A DNA stretch of 64,000 bases from an uncultured Clostridia bacterium (GTDB taxonomy: Bacteria > Bacillota > Clostridia > UMGS1810). The stretch spans positions 1 to 64,000 of the forward strand of contig CAKSTL010000008.1 in NCBI GenBank assembly GCA_934500875.1, in the 5' to 3' direction. The notes under the pieces were generated by a model. The model had not been told where the DNA came from, did not search any database, and saw nothing but the letters and a program-made list of their open reading frames with translations. Position numbers and translations under genes: made by a program. Positions 33,371-42,809 of this stretch are shown in pieces. Within the stretch, counting starts at the first letter, position 1; every line of letters starts with the position of its first letter.

Positions 33371-34843
33371 TTATAAAATTATACAGATAAGTCCGCCGCT
33401 TCCTTCGTTAATAATTCTTCCGAGGGTTTCCTGAATTTTTTCCTGAGCGTCGGATGGCATACGGTAAAGCTTGTTGTGCAATCCTTCGTTAACAAGCGAA
33501 TGAAGCGATTTTCCGAATATGTTCGATTCCCAGATTTTTGTGGGGGATTCGTCAAATTCGTTCAGAAGATACTTTACAAGTTCCTCCGATTGTTTTTCCG
33601 TCCCGACCAAAGGACTTACCTCTGTTTCGACGTCAACCTTAATAAGGTGCAGCGACGGCGCCGAGGCCTTTAGACGCACGCCGAATTTGTTGCCCTGTTT
33701 TACAATTTCAGGCTCTTCAAGCGTCAGTTCTTCAATTCCCGGCGAAACAATTCCGTAACCCTTTTCGTTAACCTCGTTTAAGGCATAGGCAATTTTGTCA
33801 TACTTTTTCTTGGTGTCCGAAAGTGTTCCGATAAGCTCTACAAGAGCCTCTCTTCCCGAAATTTCCATTCCCGTGCGCTCGGTAAGAATACGATAGAACA
33901 AATCGTCGCTCATTGACGCATTAATGCTTACGCTGCCGGTTGAAAGCGACATATTATCAACATTTGCGCTGCTGATATTTTCGTAATCGTTAAGACGTGC
34001 GCTTAAGTTTTTGACGTCGCTTATTTTGTTGATATCGCCGATTGAGTTTGAAACACAGCTGTAAATATCGTTTTTGAGCCAGTGGTCCTCCTCAAGTGCG
34101 TCAATCCAGTCGGGAAGGTTTATTTTAATTTCGGTAAGCGGAAATTCAAAAAGTATATTTTCCATAATGCTTGTGATGTCGTCCTTTGTAAGTTCCGCAC
34201 AGTTTACGCACACAGCCGGAACGCCGTATTTTTCTTCAATTTCGTTTTTTGTGCGTTTTGCGCTCTCGCCGTCGGGATTAACGCTGTTAACAACAATTAC
34301 AAACGGCTTGTTTATAGCCTTCAGCTCGGAGGCGACTCTTTCCTCGGCTTTTATGTAATCTGCCCTGTCAATATCGGTTATCGTGCCGTCTGTTGTTACA
34401 AGTATTCCGATTGTCGAATGTTCGTTGATAACCTTTTTTGTGCCGATTTCTGCCGCCTTTGCAAAGGGCATTTCCTCGTCCGACCACGGAGTTTTTACCA
34501 TTCTTGGCATATCGTCGTCAAAATGACCCGTTGCGCTGTCAACGATATAACCTACGCAGTCTATAAGGCGGACGTTGAATGTGGCGTTGTCGGCAAGCGA
34601 AATTTTTACCGCTTCGTTCGGAACAAATTTCGGCTCGGTTGTCATAATCATTTTTCCTGCGCCGCTTTGCGGAAGCTCGTCTTTTGTGCGTTCTCTTTTG
34701 TAAGCGTCGTTTATATTGGGAATTACAAGAAGGTCCATAAACCTTTTTATAAAGGTTGACTTTCCCGTGCGCACAGGGCCTACGACGCCGATATAAATAT
34801 CACCGCCGCACCGTGTGCTTATATCATTGTAAATATTGTCCAT
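33371..34843 (-). CDS. spoIVA: Stage IV sporulation protein A
   Basis: 490 residues from the ATG eight bases after GGAGG. Walker A GPVRTGKST near 20 and LIDCVGYIVD near 90 mark the ATPase domain; the middle and C-terminal domains and the final GLICIIL match SpoIVA. It is the ATP-driven basement layer of the spore coat, made in the mother cell. Its presence says the host makes endospores. Confidence 0.96.
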   Translation of the reverse strand: MDNIYNDISTRCGGDIYIGVVGPVRTGKSTFIKRFMDLLVIPNINDAYKRERTKDELPQSGAGKMIMTTEPKFVPNEAVKISLADNATFNVRLIDCVGYIVDSATGHFDDDMPRMVKTPWSDEEMPFAKAAEIGTKKVINEHSTIGILVTTDGTITDIDRADYIKAEERVASELKAINKPFVIVVNSVNPDGESAKRTKNEIEEKYGVPAVCVNCAELTKDDITSIMENILFEFPLTEIKINLPDWIDALEEDHWLKNDIYSCVSNSIGDINKISDVKNLSARLNDYENISSANVDNMSLSTGSVSINASMSDDLFYRILTERTGMEISGREALVELIGTLSDTKKKYDKIAYALNEVNEKGYGIVSPGIEELTLEEPEIVKQGNKFGVRLKASAPSLHLIKVDVETEVSPLVGTEKQSEELVKYLLNEFDESPTKIWESNIFGKSLHSLVNEGLHNKLYRMPSDAQEKIQETLGRIINEGSGGLICIIL

Positions 34844-34874
34844 TTTCTTTTCCTCCTGCATATGTTTGATGGTA

Positions 34875-34905
34875 AATGTATATGTGGATTAGCTTAAAGT
34901 TATTC
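34875..34905 (-). promoter_or_regulatory. Possible sigma-E promoter of spoIVA
   Basis: On the minus strand, GAATAAC (34905-34899) and TATACATT (34882-34875), 16 bases apart, resemble sigma-E boxes. spoIVA is known to be sigma-E dependent in Bacillus. Pattern match only. Confidence 0.4.
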
Positions 34906-34982
34906 ATACATTTGTTTTGGTGTTGTATTTTTTAAAAAAGTGTGGTAGAATGTATGTTGAATAAATATAAGGAATGATGAAA

Positions 34983-35195
34983 ATGATTTTTAAAGGGGTG
35001 GATAATCCCAAGTGCTTTTACTGCGAGCACGCTTCGCATATTGAAAACTCCGATAAGGTGATGTGCGTTAAAAAAGGCGAGGTTTCAAAGGATTATCTTT
35101 GCAGAAAATATAAGTTTGACATTTTCAAATGCAATTTTAAAAGGAAAAAGACAGTTATACTTGAAAAATTCGACAGGAAGGATTTTGAGCTTTAA
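34983..35195 (+). CDS. Small Cys-rich protein
   Basis: 70 residues from the ATG nine bases after AAGGA (an ATG at 34974 abuts that site). CFYCEH, MCVKKG and LCRKYKFD give four Cys that could bind zinc. Basic C-terminus. It is 25 bases upstream of the ABC-F gene. Function unknown. Confidence 0.65.
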   Translation: MIFKGVDNPKCFYCEHASHIENSDKVMCVKKGEVSKDYLCRKYKFDIFKCNFKRKKTVILEKFDRKDFEL

Positions 35196-35220
35196 CAGAA
35201 AGGAATCAAAAGTTTAAAAT

Positions 35221-37137
35221 ATGATTTTACAGTTAAACAAAGTTTCAAAAAGCTTTGGCACAGATGAAATTTTAAATGACATAACTTTTTCGGTTAACGA
35301 AAACGACCGTATAGGAATAATAGGCAGAAACGGCTGCGGAAAGACAACGCTTTTAAATATTATATCGGGAAGTATGCCTTACAGCGGCGGAACGTGTACT
35401 GCGCCGAAGGACGTTCGCATAGGTTTTTTGCGTCAGACGGGCTGCGAAACTATGAACACAACCATTATGGAGGAAATGACAAGCGTATTTAAAAGCGTTT
35501 TTGAAACGGAAGAGGATATGCGCCGTCTTGAAAAGGAAATATCAAAAGAAAGCGACGATAAAAAGCGCAGCTCACTTTTAAATCAGTATGCAAAAAAGAG
35601 CGAAATGTTTGAAAAGGCGGACGGTTTTTTAATAAAAACAAAAATAAACACCATTTTAACGGGAATGGGATTTGATAAATTTGACCTTAATATGAAGGCG
35701 GACAAGCTTTCGGGAGGCGAAAAAACAAAGCTGTCGTTTGCAAAGCTTTTGCTTGAAGAAAGAGAAATTCTGCTTTTGGACGAGCCGACAAACCATCTTG
35801 ATTTTAAAACCATGCAGTGGCTTGAAGGATATCTTAAAAACTACCGGGGCGCAATAATCACCGTAAGCCACGACCGTTATTTTCTTGACAGAACGGTTAA
35901 CAATATATATGAAATAGAAAATACTCACCTTAAAAAATATACCGGAAATTACACTGCATATCTTTCGGAAAAGAAAAAGAATATTGAAATCCAGGAAAAG
36001 GCGTATGCAAAACAGCAGGCTGAGATTAAAAAGCTTGAGGATTATGTTGCAAAAAATCTGGTGCGTGCGTCAACAACAAAAATGGCGCAGAGCCGCCGCA
36101 AAAAGCTTGACAAAATGGAGGTTATATCACGTCCGGACGTTGATAACTCGTGTGCAAAATTTAAGTTTGAATTTGAATATCCTTCATACAAAGAGGTGCT
36201 CAGCGTTGAAAACTTAGAGATTTTTGTTGAAAACAAGGGCGAAAAACGCACTCTTTTAAAAAATGCGGATTTTAAAATACTGCGGGGCGAAAAAGCGGCG
36301 CTGATAGGGGATAACGGCTCGGGAAAATCCACTCTTTTGAAAACGGTTCTTGGGCTCTACAAAAATTACAGCGGCGATTTTGAAATAGGCAGAAACACCG
36401 AAATCGGATATTATGACCAGGAGCTTAATATTCTGGACGGCAAAAAAACCTTGTTTGACGAAATATACGACAGACATCCGAGATTTGAGGAGAGCAAAAT
36501 CCGCACGCTTTTGGGGTCGGTAAATTTTTACGGCGATGATGTTTTTAAAAAGGTTGAAAGCCTTTCGGGCGGCGAAAAGGCAAAGCTTGCGTTTTTGGTG
36601 CTTATGCTTGAGGGCGACAACACTCTGTTTTTGGACGAGCCGACAAACCATCTTGACCTTGCCTCGAAAGAAAAACTGGACGAGGCGCTGATGAAGTTTG
36701 AGGGAACGATTTTCTTTGTATCGCACGACAGATATTTCTTAAATAAGGTTGCGACAAAAATTATCGAGCTCAGTGACGAAGGCATTTGTGTTTTTGAAGG
36801 AAATTACGATTATTATCTTGAAAAAAAGGCGATTAATACACCGCAGAGCAAAGAAAGCGGCGAAAAGGAAAAGAGAGTAAGCGATTATTTTGAAAACAAG
36901 AAAAAACAGTCGGAGATAAACAGCCTTGAGCGCAAATTAAAGCAGTGCGAGGAAAAAATATGCGGTCTTGACATTGAAATTGAGGATACCGAAAAGCTTC
37001 TTAACGAGAGTGGGTCGGACATAGATAAATGTCAGCAGCTTTACGGTAAATTAAATGATTTGCAAAAAGAGCAGGACGAGCTTTACAAGATGTTTGAACA
37101 TCTTGAACAAGAGCTTGAGGCGGCAAAAAACAGGTAA
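35221..37137 (+). CDS. ABC-F family ATPase
   Basis: 638 residues, two ABC modules without membrane segments. Walker A GRNGCGKTT and GDNGSGKST, signatures LSGGEKTK and LSGGEKAK, Walker B LLLDEPTNHLD and LFLDEPTNHLD. A P-site tRNA interaction linker (about 240-300) and a C-terminal coiled coil (about 555-638) as in Uup/YdiF types. ABC-F proteins rescue or protect stalled ribosomes; antibiotic resistance is not implied by sequence alone. Confidence 0.93.
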   Translation: MILQLNKVSKSFGTDEILNDITFSVNENDRIGIIGRNGCGKTTLLNIISGSMPYSGGTCTAPKDVRIGFLRQTGCETMNTTIMEEMTSVFKSVFETEEDMRRLEKEISKESDDKKRSSLLNQYAKKSEMFEKADGFLIKTKINTILTGMGFDKFDLNMKADKLSGGEKTKLSFAKLLLEEREILLLDEPTNHLDFKTMQWLEGYLKNYRGAIITVSHDRYFLDRTVNNIYEIENTHLKKYTGNYTAYLSEKKKNIEIQEKAYAKQQAEIKKLEDYVAKNLVRASTTKMAQSRRKKLDKMEVISRPDVDNSCAKFKFEFEYPSYKEVLSVENLEIFVENKGEKRTLLKNADFKILRGEKAALIGDNGSGKSTLLKTVLGLYKNYSGDFEIGRNTEIGYYDQELNILDGKKTLFDEIYDRHPRFEESKIRTLLGSVNFYGDDVFKKVESLSGGEKAKLAFLVLMLEGDNTLFLDEPTNHLDLASKEKLDEALMKFEGTIFFVSHDRYFLNKVATKIIELSDEGICVFEGNYDYYLEKKAINTPQSKESGEKEKRVSDYFENKKKQSEINSLERKLKQCEEKICGLDIEIEDTEKLLNESGSDIDKCQQLYGKLNDLQKEQDELYKMFEHLEQELEAAKNR

Positions 37138-37206
37138 ACGAAAAGAGAAAATTTGCATAAATATGCATAATTTTTGTATTTTCGGTCAGTTTTTACGGAG
37201 GGTTAA

Positions 37207-38427
37207 ATGGGCGAGCGGATTATTTTGCATTGTGATTTAAATTCGTTTTTTGCGTCGGTGGAATGTTTGGATTTGCCGCATTTAAAAAACGTTCCCATGG
37301 CGGTTGCAGGCAGCAGCGAGGACCGTCACGGAATAATTCTTGCAAAAAACGAGGCGGCAAAAAAGTATAACGTTAAAACCGCAGAAACGGTATGGCAGGC
37401 AAAATTAAAATGTCCAAGCCTTGTGACGGTGCCTCCGCATTACGAAAAATATAAGTATTATTCGGACAAAATAAACGAAATTTATTACGGATACACCGAT
37501 ATGGTAGAGCCATTCAGCATAGACGAATCGTGGCTTGACGTTACCGGAAGCCAAAAGCTTTTCGGAAGCGGATATGAAATTGCAAAAAAAATAAGCAGTG
37601 AAATAAAAGAAAAAACGCATCTTACCGTGTCAATCGGCGTGTCGTTCAACAAAGTTTTTGCAAAACTCGGCAGCGACTACAAAAAGCCGGACGCAATAAC
37701 CGTTATATCAAGAGAAAATTACAAAGAAATTCTGTTTCCGCTGCCTGCTTCGGATATGCTTTTTGTGGGACGTGCAACGCTTTCGCAGCTTGAAAAGGCG
37801 AAAATAAAAACGATAGGCGATATTGCAAATTCTCAAAAAGATACGCTTATAAGGCTTCTCGGAAAGAGCGGCGAAACGCTGTATAATTATGCAAACGGGC
37901 TTGATACATCGCCTGTTGTGTGCGAGAGGGAAAAGGAAAAATCAATCGGAAACGGGCATACTTTCAAAAGAAATCTTATCGGCGAAACCGATATAAAAAA
38001 GGCGCTTACAATTATTTGCGACACCGTTTCCACACGCCTGAGAAAAAAAGGCTTTAAGTGCAAAACGGTGTGTGTTACAATAAAGGATACAAATTTAAAA
38101 AAACTTTCAAGAAGAAAACAGGTGGGCTTTTTTACAAATACCGAGCGTGACTTGTTTAAAACGTCGTTTGAAATTGTGAAAGAAAACTGGAATTTTGATG
38201 AGCCCATACGTATGCTTACGGTTACGGCATCCGATTTTGAGGATGATGTCAAGCTTAATCAGGCAAGTTTTTTTGATTTGGAAAAAAAGCAGGATAAAAA
38301 GCTTGAAAGCTTTGACAGCTCGATTGACGAAATACGCCGGCGTTTCGGAAAAAATGCGGTTTCGTTTGCGTCGCAGCTTGAAGGCGATATTTTGTCAAAA
38401 CGTGAGGAGGACGAAGATGAAAATTAA
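37207..38427 (+). CDS. dinB: DNA polymerase IV
   Basis: 406 residues, Y-family polymerase. HCDLNSFFASVE (first metal Asp) and FSIDESWLDVT (Asp-Glu pair) are in the palm; a little-finger domain fills about 245-350. Translesion synthesis. Overlaps rlmH by eleven bases, so translation is coupled. Confidence 0.94.
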   Translation: MGERIILHCDLNSFFASVECLDLPHLKNVPMAVAGSSEDRHGIILAKNEAAKKYNVKTAETVWQAKLKCPSLVTVPPHYEKYKYYSDKINEIYYGYTDMVEPFSIDESWLDVTGSQKLFGSGYEIAKKISSEIKEKTHLTVSIGVSFNKVFAKLGSDYKKPDAITVISRENYKEILFPLPASDMLFVGRATLSQLEKAKIKTIGDIANSQKDTLIRLLGKSGETLYNYANGLDTSPVVCEREKEKSIGNGHTFKRNLIGETDIKKALTIICDTVSTRLRKKGFKCKTVCVTIKDTNLKKLSRRKQVGFFTNTERDLFKTSFEIVKENWNFDEPIRMLTVTASDFEDDVKLNQASFFDLEKKQDKKLESFDSSIDEIRRRFGKNAVSFASQLEGDILSKREEDEDEN

Positions 38428-38896
38428 AATAATCTGCGTCGGAAAGCTTAAGGAAAAATATTGGTCGGACGGAATTTCGGAATATGCAAAAAGGCTTTCG
38501 CGGTTTTGCAAATTTGAAATATGCGCTCTTGCGGACGAAAAAATTCCCGAAAACGCAAGCGGCAAAGAGTGCCTTTCACTTCTTGAACAGGAAGGCGAAA
38601 GAATAATAAAGAATATCGGAAAAAGCGATTATATAATCGCCCTTTGCATTGAAGGAAAAAACATTTCGTCAACTGATTTTGCAAAGAAAATTTCGGATAT
38701 ATCGCTGTCGGGAAAAAGCGATATTACATTTATCATAGGCGGCTCTCTGGGAATTTGCGAGAAGGTTAAAAATATGGCTGATTTTCATTTAAGCTTCGGC
38801 AAAATGACCTTTCCGCACCAGCTTATGCGCCTTGTTCTTGCAGAACAGATTTACCGTGCGTTTAAGATTAATGCAAACGAAGAATATCATAAGTAG
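38417..38896 (+). CDS. rlmH: 23S rRNA pseudouridine-1915 methyltransferase
   Basis: 159 residues from the ATG after GAGGAGG, the standard RlmH length; a longer frame inside dinB is spurious. SPOUT knot motifs FIIGGSLGI and FPHQLMRLVLAEQIYRA. Methylates pseudouridine 1915 of 23S rRNA. Confidence 0.95.
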   Translation: MKIKIICVGKLKEKYWSDGISEYAKRLSRFCKFEICALADEKIPENASGKECLSLLEQEGERIIKNIGKSDYIIALCIEGKNISSTDFAKKISDISLSGKSDITFIIGGSLGICEKVKNMADFHLSFGKMTFPHQLMRLVLAEQIYRAFKINANEEYHK

Positions 38897-38897
38897 A

Positions 38898-38935
38898 AAA
38901 AAGCTTTGACAGCTTAATGGCAGTCAAAGCTTTTT
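38898..38935. terminator. Bidirectional terminator of rlmH and ypeB
   Basis: Perfect 13-bp stem (38898-38910 with 38923-38935) with flanking A and T runs between convergent genes. Confidence 0.9.
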
Positions 38936-38968
38936 GAATTTTTAAAGCGCTTTTTGAATTTTTAAAGC
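38929..38968. repeat. 20-base tandem duplication at the ypeB end
   Basis: The same 20 bases occur at 38929-38948 and 38949-38968. The second copy covers the last codons and stop of ypeB, and the first overlaps the right arm of the terminator. Confidence 0.85.
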
Positions 38969-40335
38969 GTCAGTGTTCCGTTTTCGTTTTCAAGGAGGAT
39001 AAGAATTTTTTCCTCCGCGCCGGTTGTTGCGTTTATATACACAAGATAAGTTTTTCCGCCGAATTTTCCTTTAATTTCATAGCACAGCACTTCTGTTTTG
39101 TCGTTTTTCGGGATTGCCGCCATACTTTCGGATACAATTTCAAGGCTGTCCGACACTTTTGTGCGTGCGTCCTCATAAGTGATTGCCGCCTCGTTCAGAG
39201 TTCTTTTTTCCTGATGCGACATAATATATCCGTTTGCCTCAAAACCAAGAATTTCACCGTTATCAAGCGCAATTTTAAGCTTTATCAAGTCGGAATACAT
39301 TGTAACGCCGTCCTCAACGTAAGCATAATTTATTGTTGCAATGTTGTTTTGAATTTCATAATAGCTTTCTTTCATAGAATAGCATTTGTTCTTTGCAAGG
39401 CAGTCTGCGCCGATTTTCACAGCGTCGTTTATATCAAGCTTTGCTTCGGCAACCTCACGGTTTTTCAGCATATAAAGAACATATCCGCCGTTTTCGGTAA
39501 TTTCAATATATGCGTCGTCGCCGCCGGAATATGAAGCGGAGAAAACATAAGTGGGAATGTTGGATTCCGATTTTCCCCTTGCCGAAACCTTTTTAGGCTC
39601 GCCCAAAAATTCTTTTGCAATATCCATAGCGTGCTGCTGGGTGATTTTGTTTGTGTTTCCAAGCATTTTTGCACTGATTTTGTTTATGTGGTCGGAAAAC
39701 GGGCCGTCATATATTAAAGAAGGATATTCTTCAAATTCCTTTTCCATTTTCTCTGCCGACGAGCCGATATCAAGCTTTTTATCCTCGCTTGCAAGCGCTG
39801 TTTTCGATTTGTCGGAAATATCAAAGCTTAGTTTTCCCGAAAAAAGGTCGTTTTGAATATCAAAAAGCGTCTGCGTAAGGGTTGACGAATATTTTGTAAG
39901 TTCTTCGAGCTGCTTTTTTTCCTCCGCCGAAAGCTCTTTTCCCTGAAGGCTCTTTTTGGATATCGAATAGGTATAATCGCCTACCTGGGTTAAAAATTTT
40001 GCGGTGTTGTCTATTTCAACGTGCGAAATGGGAAGCTCGCCGAGGTTTGCCTGTGCAAACGAAGCCTTCTGATATATTTCGTTTGACAAATCGTTCAAAA
40101 CGTAAGGCGAGTTGGTTACAACGCACTTTGAAAGCAGGGTGTCTATATCTTTAACGCAGTCGGTAAGCTGCAAAAACGAGCGTGTGTAAACGTCGTTTAA
40201 CTGACCCTTCATTGCCTGCGCCGAGTTGTTGTTTATAATCGCCGCACCGCACGTTATTACAAGAAGCGCAATGACAAGAATGACAAAATAGCCTGTTGAC
40301 GATTTGGATTTTTTACTGCCGTTTGTATTTTCCAT
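38962..40335 (-). CDS. ypeB: Germination protein YpeB
   Basis: 457 residues. One N-terminal membrane helix (about 16-36), an N-terminal helical region, then three PepSY-like domains (about 230-455). YpeB and SleB are needed together for cortex breakdown during spore germination. The sleB gene is just upstream on the same strand, the reverse order seen in some species. Confidence 0.93.
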   Translation of the reverse strand: MENTNGSKKSKSSTGYFVILVIALLVITCGAAIINNNSAQAMKGQLNDVYTRSFLQLTDCVKDIDTLLSKCVVTNSPYVLNDLSNEIYQKASFAQANLGELPISHVEIDNTAKFLTQVGDYTYSISKKSLQGKELSAEEKKQLEELTKYSSTLTQTLFDIQNDLFSGKLSFDISDKSKTALASEDKKLDIGSSAEKMEKEFEEYPSLIYDGPFSDHINKISAKMLGNTNKITQQHAMDIAKEFLGEPKKVSARGKSESNIPTYVFSASYSGGDDAYIEITENGGYVLYMLKNREVAEAKLDINDAVKIGADCLAKNKCYSMKESYYEIQNNIATINYAYVEDGVTMYSDLIKLKIALDNGEILGFEANGYIMSHQEKRTLNEAAITYEDARTKVSDSLEIVSESMAAIPKNDKTEVLCYEIKGKFGGKTYLVYINATTGAEEKILILLENENGTLTL

Positions 40336-40355
40336 ATTAAAATTCCTTTCAAAAG

Positions 40356-40841
40356 TTATTTAGCGAAGGTGTGATTTCCCAAAACCTTTACCACGGGACG
40401 TGAATAAATCCATTTGTTTGTGGTTTTTGCGGGGTTGTAGTAGTATATTGCGCCTCCCGAAGGGTCCCAGCCGTTAAGGGCGTCCTGGCAGGCTTTGTAT
40501 ACGGTTGAACTTTTGTCGAGAGAGGCATGGATTTGCCCGTCGTTTACTGCGGTGAACGCACCGGGCTGATATATAACGCCGGCTATGGTGTTTGGAAACG
40601 ACGGGTGTTTTACTCTGTTTAAGATAACCGCCGCAACGGCAACCTGACCTTCGTAAATTTCGCCCCGTGCCTCGCCGTTTACGGCACGTGCCAGAAGCTC
40701 AAGGTTTTGCTCATACGAATTTGTGTCGGCATAAGCCTTTTCGTTTTTTGTAAGATACGGTATTGTTATAAGAAACGCAAAAAGCAGTACAAAAGATGTT
40801 ATTATAAAAGCATTGTTTAAAAAGGTGTGCTTTCTTTTCAT
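40356..40841 (-). CDS. sleB: Spore cortex-lytic enzyme SleB
   Basis: 161 residues. Membrane or signal segment about 11-30, then the hydrolase-2 domain with LARAVNGEARGE (catalytic Glu) and AAVILNRVKHPSFP. The N-terminal peptidoglycan-binding domain of Bacillus SleB is absent, as in some clostridial forms. A lytic transglycosylase acting on muramic-lactam cortex. ACGGAGG upstream. Confidence 0.92.
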   Translation of the reverse strand: MKRKHTFLNNAFIITSFVLLFAFLITIPYLTKNEKAYADTNSYEQNLELLARAVNGEARGEIYEGQVAVAAVILNRVKHPSFPNTIAGVIYQPGAFTAVNDGQIHASLDKSSTVYKACQDALNGWDPSGGAIYYYNPAKTTNKWIYSRPVVKVLGNHTFAK

Positions 40842-40993
40842 ATTTTCCTCCGTAATAAAATTTTCCTATGCAAAATTTTCTTTGTATTAGATATTTTTCA
40901 TAAATATCAAAAAAATATACACAAGCTTTCATATAATAAAAAATTTTTAAATATACTTAAAACAAAGCAAAAATTTAAGGAGGACAAAATCTT

Positions 40994-41278
40994 ATGGAAA
41001 AACTTACAAGACAGGGTGCTGACGTTGTGCATAATCTGATAATGGAAAACAGGGCGCACCTTAACGTTTCGGGAGTGGAGGACGTTGAAAGCTTTAATGA
41101 CGAAGAAATTATTCTTCACACACAAATGGAAACGCTTATAGTAATGGGCAGCGAGCTTAAAATAAACAAGCTGAGCGTTGAGTGCGGCGAGGTGGAAATC
41201 GAAGGCTTTATAGACTGTTTAAGATACGCTGCGACAAAGGCAAAAGCGGGCGGAATATTAAGCAGAATGTTTAAATAA
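40994..41278 (+). CDS. yabP: Sporulation protein YabP
   Basis: 94 residues, one YabP domain (INRAHLNVSGVEDVESFNDEEIIL-like and LVMGSELKINKL-like segments). Needed for spore assembly under mother-cell control in Bacillus. AAGGAGG upstream; yabQ follows after ten bases. Confidence 0.93.
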   Translation: MEKLTRQGADVVHNLIMENRAHLNVSGVEDVESFNDEEIILHTQMETLIVMGSELKINKLSVECGEVEIEGFIDCLRYAATKAKAGGILSRMFK

Positions 41279-41288
41279 AGGTGATAAA

Positions 41289-41792
41289 ATGGCAATTTCA
41301 ATAAGCAGCGAAGCATTGGTTTTTTTAAAAACGGCAGTCGGCGGTGCTGTTATAGGCATTATTTTTGATATTTACCGAATTATAAAAAGCAGCAAAAAAA
41401 GCGTTTTTCTGATTGCCTCGGGCGATATTATAGTGTGGCTTGTGTTATCTGTTGTTGCGTTTGAGGTTGTATACATATCAAATTCAGGCGATATACGCTG
41501 GTATGAGGCGGTTGCCATGCTTATTGGATTTATACTGTATACGCTTTCTTTAAGCAAATATTTTATAATTTTTGTAAAATTCATATTAAAAATCCTGAAA
41601 AAGACGGTTCACATACTGTCCGTTCCGCTAAAAGCGGCCGCAAAATTTTTGATGTTTATCTTTTCGTATGTGAAAAAACCGTTTTTATTTGTCGGATTTT
41701 GGCTAAAATTACAAAAAAAGCGCATAAACTTTATAAAAAATAAACAAATTTTTGATTTTAGACGTTTAAAACGCATTTTTCAAAAAAATTAG
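41289..41792 (+). CDS. yabQ: Spore cortex protein YabQ
   Basis: 167 residues with about three or four membrane helices in the first 100 residues and a basic C-terminal tail. The position between yabP and divIC and the GAVIGIIFDIYRI start identify it. Required for cortex formation in Bacillus. Confidence 0.88.
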   Translation: MAISISSEALVFLKTAVGGAVIGIIFDIYRIIKSSKKSVFLIASGDIIVWLVLSVVAFEVVYISNSGDIRWYEAVAMLIGFILYTLSLSKYFIIFVKFILKILKKTVHILSVPLKAAAKFLMFIFSYVKKPFLFVGFWLKLQKKRINFIKNKQIFDFRRLKRIFQKN

Positions 41793-41885
41793 CTTTACAT
41801 TTATAAAAGTTTGCGATATAATGTATATGGTGTTATTGTAGATTGGCATAAGTTTATGATTTGATATATTGGCGGAGGGCAAACT

Positions 41886-42176
41886 ATGCAAAAGAGAAAG
41901 CTTAGAAAAAAGCTGACTTTGAATAGGCTGTTAGCGCTTGTGCTTTTATGCGCAGCTGCCGTTATTTTGATAAAACAGCAGGGTGAAATTAATTATTACA
42001 ACAAAAAAATTTCAAACCTTAAATCTGAAATTAAAACAGAAGAAGAGCTTACAAAAGAACTTGAAGAAAAGAGTGCAATCTATTCTTCTGATTACTACAT
42101 AGAAAAAATAGCGAGAGAGGAATTGGGGCTTGTTATGCCTGATGAAAAGGTGTTTATCGACGCCAACGGAAATTAG
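41886..42176 (+). CDS. divIC: Septum formation initiator DivIC/FtsB-like
   Basis: 96 residues: short basic N-terminus, one membrane helix (about 13-29), extracytoplasmic coiled coil (about 32-65) and the AREELGLVMPDEKVF end typical of the family. Divisome assembly. GGAGGG upstream. Confidence 0.9.
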   Translation: MQKRKLRKKLTLNRLLALVLLCAAAVILIKQQGEINYYNKKISNLKSEIKTEEELTKELEEKSAIYSSDYYIEKIAREELGLVMPDEKVFIDANGN

Positions 42177-42258
42177 GCGGCGTGTAAATATAGTCTACAT
42201 TTTTGCTCGTTCGGTCATCTTTTGGGTTGACCTATCTTTAAGGAGGCAATTTTTACTG

Positions 42259-42669
42259 ATGCAGGTTGAAGTCGGCAAAATCTATGAAGGCAAGGTTACC
42301 GGTATTACAAACTTCGGAGCGTTTGTTGAAATCGGCGAGGGCACAACGGGTCTTGTGCATATTTCGGAGGTCGCTTTGGAATATGTAAAGGACATTAAAG
42401 AGCATTTGAAGGTTGGACAAACAGTAAATGTCAAGGTTACAAACGTTGACCGAAGCGGAAAAATCGGACTTTCGATAAAGCAGGCAATAAAGAAAGAGGA
42501 AGCGCAAACGTCCAGACGTCCGGCAGAGTTTGTGTGGGATAAAAAGCCGGCGGGTGACATTTCGTTTGAAGAAAAGCTTAACAAGTTTAAGCAGGCAAGC
42601 GAAGAAAAGATGCACGATTTAAAAAGAAGTATGGAGCCTAAAAGAGGGTCAAACCGTAAAAATTATTAA
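42259..42669 (+). CDS. yabR: S1-domain RNA-binding protein (YabR type)
   Basis: 136 residues from an ATG 12 bases after AGGAGG; the longer frame overlapping divIC is spurious. One S1 domain fills about 1-75 (GKIYEGKVTGITNFGAFVEI, GLVHISEV), followed by a charged tail. The order yabP-yabQ-divIC-yabR is the same as in Bacillus subtilis. Confidence 0.9.
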   Translation: MQVEVGKIYEGKVTGITNFGAFVEIGEGTTGLVHISEVALEYVKDIKEHLKVGQTVNVKVTNVDRSGKIGLSIKQAIKKEEAQTSRRPAEFVWDKKPAGDISFEEKLNKFKQASEEKMHDLKRSMEPKRGSNRKNY

Positions 42670-42673
42670 GTTT

Positions 42674-42710
42674 AAAAAGCGTCCGAAGGTTTTCGGGCGC
42701 TTTAAATTTG
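42674..42710 (+). terminator. Terminator after the S1 protein gene
   Basis: 12-bp stem (42676-42687 with 42692-42703) with one G-U pair, then T-rich bases. Confidence 0.75.
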
Positions 42711-42749
42711 TTTTAACTCTCCAAAAATTAAACTTTTCAAAATTTATAC

Positions 42750-42778
42750 TTGATAACGTTAGGAAAAAAAGGTATAAT
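42750..42778 (+). promoter_or_regulatory. Promoter of lon
   Basis: TTGATA (42750-42755), 17-base spacer, TATAAT (42773-42778). It decides the lon start: transcription begins near 42785, so starts upstream of that cannot be used. No CIRCE or CtsR box is seen. Confidence 0.8.
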
Positions 42779-42809
42779 AATATATTATATTGATACGGTG
42801 GTGGAAAAC

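Noticed and set aside
35221..37137. Antibiotic-resistance ABC-F protein
   Set aside because: Sequence alone does not separate resistance factors from housekeeping ABC-F proteins; the chromosomal context and Uup/YdiF-like C-terminus favour housekeeping.
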